Shown: positions 6,312 to 8,946 of the stretch, piece by piece
How positions within the stretch are numbered: position 1 is the stretch's first letter
Layout: every line of letters starts with the position of its first letter
Assembly (NCBI GenBank): GCA_947307505.1
Contig: CAMZJG010000032.1
Coordinates: 1 to 8,946, forward strand
Length of the DNA: 8,946 nucleotides
Reading direction: 5' to 3'
From: an uncultured Clostridia bacterium
GTDB lineage: Bacteria; Bacillota_A; Clostridia; Oscillospirales; Oscillospiraceae
The notes under the pieces: generated by a model
Told to the model about the DNA's origin: nothing
Database searches by the model: none
Seen by the model: only the letters and a program-made list of their open reading frames with translations
Made by a program: the position numbers and the translations under genes

Positions 6312-7588
6312 GCGCGGCGCTTGACTTTTTCTCCCAGGAACGTTTCCAGGGTTTCAAGCCCGGTTTCGCCCGGACTCAGGCTCTGCTGGACGCCCTGGGG
6401 AATCCGGAACGGGAGCTGAAATTCGTCCATGTGGCGGGAACCAACGGCAAGGGAAGCGTCTGCGCCTGTCTCTCCTCCATTCTGACCGCTGCCGGGTATA
6501 AGACCGGGCTCTACACCTCTCCCTACGTGGTGTGCTGGAACGAGCGGGTTCAGGTGAACGGGGAGTATATTTCCGATCCTGACCTGCTGGAGGCGATCGA
6601 GGTCGTACGCCCCATCGCAGAGACCATGGACGACGCCCCCACCCAGTTTGAGGTGGAGACCGCCCTGGCCATCTGGTGGTTCGCCCATGTGCGCTGCGAT
6701 ATCGCCGTGCTGGAGGTGGGCATGGGCGGCGAATGGGACGCCACCAACGTGATCCCCGCCCCGGAAGCCGCCGTGATCTGCGCCATCGGCCTGGACCACA
6801 CCGGGACCCTGGGGAATACCCCGGCTGAGATCGCCGGGGTGAAGGCCGGGATCATCAAGCCCGGCTGCGCCGTCGCCAGCTACGGCAGCAGCGAGGAAGC
6901 GGAAGCGGTGATCGAAGCCCGCTGCGCCGAAAAAGGCTGCCCCCTTGTCCGACCGGACCTCTCTCAGCTGGGGAACCTGCGTCCCGGTCTGGAGGGCTGC
7001 CGCTTCGATTACGGCGCATATCAGGACCTCTTCGTCCCCCTGGCGGGGACCTACCAGCCCAGGAATGCCGCCCTGGCCGTCACCGCGGCGGAGCTGCTGC
7101 GGAGCCGGGGCTGGAACATAACCGAGACGCACATCCGGGAAGGCCTGGCCTCCGTACGCTGGCCCGGTCGCTTCGAGGTGCTGCGCCGGGATCCCATCTT
7201 CATCCTGGACGGCTCCCATAATCCCCACGGCATGACCGCCACGGCGGAGAGCCTTCGCACCTACTTCCGCGGGGAAAAGCTCTGGTTTGTCATGGGAGTC
7301 ATGGCGGATAAGGACGTTGCGGGTATTGCCCGCCTCCTGGCTCCCATGGCCGCGGGCTTCGCCGCGGTGGAGCCTCCCAATCCCCGGGCCATGAAGCCCA
7401 TCTCCCTGGCGGATCTCCTCCGGCGGGAAACGGGAGCTGAGGCCGTTCCCTTCACCACCATCGAAGCCGGGGTGGACTGGGTCCTGACACGGGCCGCCCA
7501 TACCGGCCGCCCGGCGGCGGCCCTGGGCTCCCTGTATTTCTCCGGCCAGGTCCGGGCTGCGGTGGAGGCCTGGTCCCGGGAGCATTGA
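6308..7588 (+). CDS. folC: Second folylpolyglutamate synthase-type ligase, divergent paralogue
   Basis: 426 aa. Its ATG overlaps the folT stop (ATGA at 6308-6311), with only a weak upstream GGGAAAG, so translational coupling is likely. It has full FolC architecture: P-loop AGTNGKGS (43-50), NERVQVNG (78-85), PTQFEVETAL (111-120), signature EVGMGGEWDATN (136-147), GLDH (H164), VKAGI (178-182), WPGRFE and DGSHNPHG (301-308). It shares many blocks with the first FolC (AGYKTGLYTSPY, RGWNI, REGL, WPGR, LRxDPI), so they are true paralogues, but long stretches differ. Two usually conserved positions differ from the neighbour: GGR to GGE before the DATN motif, and EKAGI to VKAGI. The N-terminus is slightly shorter. 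The predicted activity is glutamate ligation to folates; division of labour with the first copy (dihydrofolate versus polyglutamate synthesis, or another pterin substrate) is open. It is the last gene of the operon. Confidence 0.92.
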   Translation: MSAALDFFSQERFQGFKPGFARTQALLDALGNPERELKFVHVAGTNGKGSVCACLSSILTAAGYKTGLYTSPYVVCWNERVQVNGEYISDPDLLEAIEVVRPIAETMDDAPTQFEVETALAIWWFAHVRCDIAVLEVGMGGEWDATNVIPAPEAAVICAIGLDHTGTLGNTPAEIAGVKAGIIKPGCAVASYGSSEEAEAVIEARCAEKGCPLVRPDLSQLGNLRPGLEGCRFDYGAYQDLFVPLAGTYQPRNAALAVTAAELLRSRGWNITETHIREGLASVRWPGRFEVLRRDPIFILDGSHNPHGMTATAESLRTYFRGEKLWFVMGVMADKDVAGIARLLAPMAAGFAAVEPPNPRAMKPISLADLLRRETGAEAVPFTTIEAGVDWVLTRAAHTGRPAAALGSLYFSGQVRAAVEAWSREH

Positions 7589-7600
7589 TCCAGGTTTTTT
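7569..7600 (+). terminator. Probable intrinsic terminator of the folate operon, overlapping the folC2 stop
   Basis: CCTGGTC (7569-7575) pairs with GATCCAGG (7587-7594, one bulged T) around an 11-nt loop, and six T (7595-7600) follow at once. The stem is modest, and its 5' arm is coding sequence. The infC promoter starts 20 nt downstream, so a stop here is expected. Confidence 0.55.
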
Positions 7601-7619
7601 CACCAGGCGAAAAAAGCGC

Positions 7620-7648
7620 TTGACAAGGTCAGGGAAACCTGTTATATT
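7620..7648 (+). promoter_or_regulatory. Sigma-A promoter of the infC-rpmI-rplT operon
   Basis: -35 TTGACA (7620-7625, perfect), 17-bp spacer, -10 TATATT (7643-7648, five of six). Transcription should start near 7655, giving a leader of about 140 nt before infC. Confidence 0.88.
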
Positions 7649-7654
7649 CGCATA

Positions 7655-7781
7655 GATAAAAGGAAGCAGACGGCTACGCCGTCTCACCCGGCCAGAAGCT
7701 GCGCCGCGGTCAACACGGATTTTTCTTCCCCTTCGGGGGATCTCTGTGTGCGCGGGCCTTTTGGCCCGCGCACACTGTATT
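7655..7781 (+). promoter_or_regulatory. Structured 5' leader of infC (possible L20/IF3 control region)
   Basis: Three perfect hairpins are visible: GACGGC/GCCGTC (7669-7674 with 7678-7683, loop TAC); CCCC/GGGG closing a UUCG tetraloop (7728-7739); and a 13-bp GC-rich stem with TTTT loop (7746-7758 with 7763-7775). The last ends six bases before the GGAGG site and has no T-run after it, so it is not an ordinary terminator. A T5 run at 7720-7724 has only a weak stem before it. In low-GC Firmicutes this operon is autoregulated through an L20-binding leader. I infer a similar role from position and structure but did not recognise the specific L20-binding motif. Confidence 0.5.
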
Positions 7782-7795
7782 GGAGGTGTTTGAGC

Positions 7796-8314
<519 letters not shown>

Positions 8315-8354
8315 ACCGATCCAGCAATGTAATCATACGGAAGGAGAAGCAACC

Positions 8355-8552
8355 ATGCCCAAGCTGAAGAGCCACAGCGGCGCAAAGAAAAGATTCAACC
8401 TGACCAAGAACGGTAAGGTAAAGCGCGCACACGCCTATAAGAGCCATATCCTCACCAAAAAGGTCACCAAGCGCAAGAGAGGTCTGCGCCATGGCACCTA
8501 TGCCGACGTCACCAACGTCGCTGCCATCAAGCAGATGATCCCCTACAAATAA
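8355..8552 (+). CDS. rpmI: 50S ribosomal protein L35 (bL35)
   Basis: 65 aa, the normal length, very basic, with the family opening [20 protein letters not shown] and the later HILTKK and KRKRGLR. L35 is a late-assembling large-subunit protein contacting 23S rRNA. AAGGAG at 8341-8346 lies 8 nt before ATG. It sits 40 nt after infC and 40 nt before rplT with no terminator or promoter in either gap, so the three are co-transcribed. Confidence 0.97.
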   Translation: MPKLKSHSGAKKRFNLTKNGKVKRAHAYKSHILTKKVTKRKRGLRHGTYADVTNVAAIKQMIPYK

Positions 8553-8592
8553 ACCAAACAATAATTACTGCTTCATATAGGAGGAACAGGAA

Positions 8593-8946
8593 ATGGCCAG
8601 AATCAAAGGCGCTCTCATGACGCGCAAAAGAAGAAAGAAGATCCTCGGCTTTGCCAAGGGTTATTGGGGCAGCAAGTCCAAGCACTTCAAGATGGCTAAC
8701 CAGGCCGTCATGAAGTCCGGGAACTATGCCTATATCGGCAGAAAGCAGAAGAAGCGTGATTTCCGCAGCCTGTGGATCACCCGCATCAGCGCCGCCTGCA
8801 AGATGAATGGGATGAACTATTCCACCTTCATGCATGGGCTGAAGCTCGCCGGCATCGAAATGAACCGGAAGATGCTCTCCGAGATCGCCATCCATGATCC
8901 CGCCGCCTTCACCGCCCTGACGGAAAAGGCCAAGGCCGCCCGGTAA
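8593..8946 (+). CDS. rplT: 50S ribosomal protein L20 (bL20), complete, ending at the window edge
   Basis: 117 aa with TAA as the last three bases of the window. AGGAGG at 8579-8584 is 8 nt from ATG. The basic N-terminal extension ([19 protein letters not shown]) threads into 23S rRNA. The globular part has [46 protein letters not shown] and [11 protein letters not shown], all typical. L20 starts early 50S assembly. In both enterobacteria and Bacillus it is also the autogenous repressor of its operon, which makes the long infC leader a candidate target. A terminator would lie beyond the window. Confidence 0.97.
   Translation: MARIKGALMTRKRRKKILGFAKGYWGSKSKHFKMANQAVMKSGNYAYIGRKQKKRDFRSLWITRISAACKMNGMNYSTFMHGLKLAGIEMNRKMLSEIAIHDPAAFTALTEKAKAAR

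Noticed and set aside
7595..7615. TTTTTTC / GAAAAAA inverted repeat downstream of folC2
   Set aside because: The stem is almost all A-T with no following T-run, so it is a poor terminator; the T6 is better explained as the tail of the hairpin at 7569-7594.
7746..7775. 13-bp hairpin upstream of infC as an intrinsic terminator
   Set aside because: The following sequence is TGTATTGG with no T-run, and the operon's ribosome binding site follows; kept only as a leader structure.

Overview
The window looks like a core-chromosome segment of a GC-rich Clostridia-type Firmicute, most likely of the Oscillospirales kind. This is inferred from four things: the flavour of the IF3, L35, L20 and MurC proteins, strong AGGAGG ribosome binding sites, sigma-A-type promoters, and a tetrahydrofolate (THF) riboswitch. 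I see no insertion sequence, phage gene, CRISPR array, tRNA or rRNA. Most content is housekeeping, and I do not see a wholly new system. The most interesting part is a compact folate-salvage operon with layered RNA control.

Layout. The 3' end of pnp (PNPase; KH and S1 domains) enters from the left and ends at a perfect bidirectional terminator. It shares this terminator with a convergent minus-strand gene for a membrane-anchored HTH protein. Upstream of that gene, also on the minus strand, is murC (UDP-MurNAc:L-alanine ligase) with its own terminator and a good promoter. Divergent from murC is a family-28-type glycosyltransferase resembling diacylglycerol glucosyl/galactosyl transferases.

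The stop codon of the glycosyltransferase lies inside a near-consensus promoter (TTGACA, 17 bp, TAAAAT). This promoter drives a THF riboswitch, then an intrinsic terminator whose 3' arm carries the ribosome binding site of folC1. Then come folC1, folT (folate ECF-transporter S component) and folC2 with almost no spacing (adjacent stop/start, then an ATGA overlap). The logic is folate uptake by FolT and retention by polyglutamylation through FolC, with expression expected to fall when reduced folate is plentiful.

The right end is the conserved infC-rpmI-rplT operon (IF3, L35, L20). It has its own strong promoter and a roughly 140-nt structured leader. infC probably starts at a non-canonical ATC codon. 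rplT ends exactly at the window edge.
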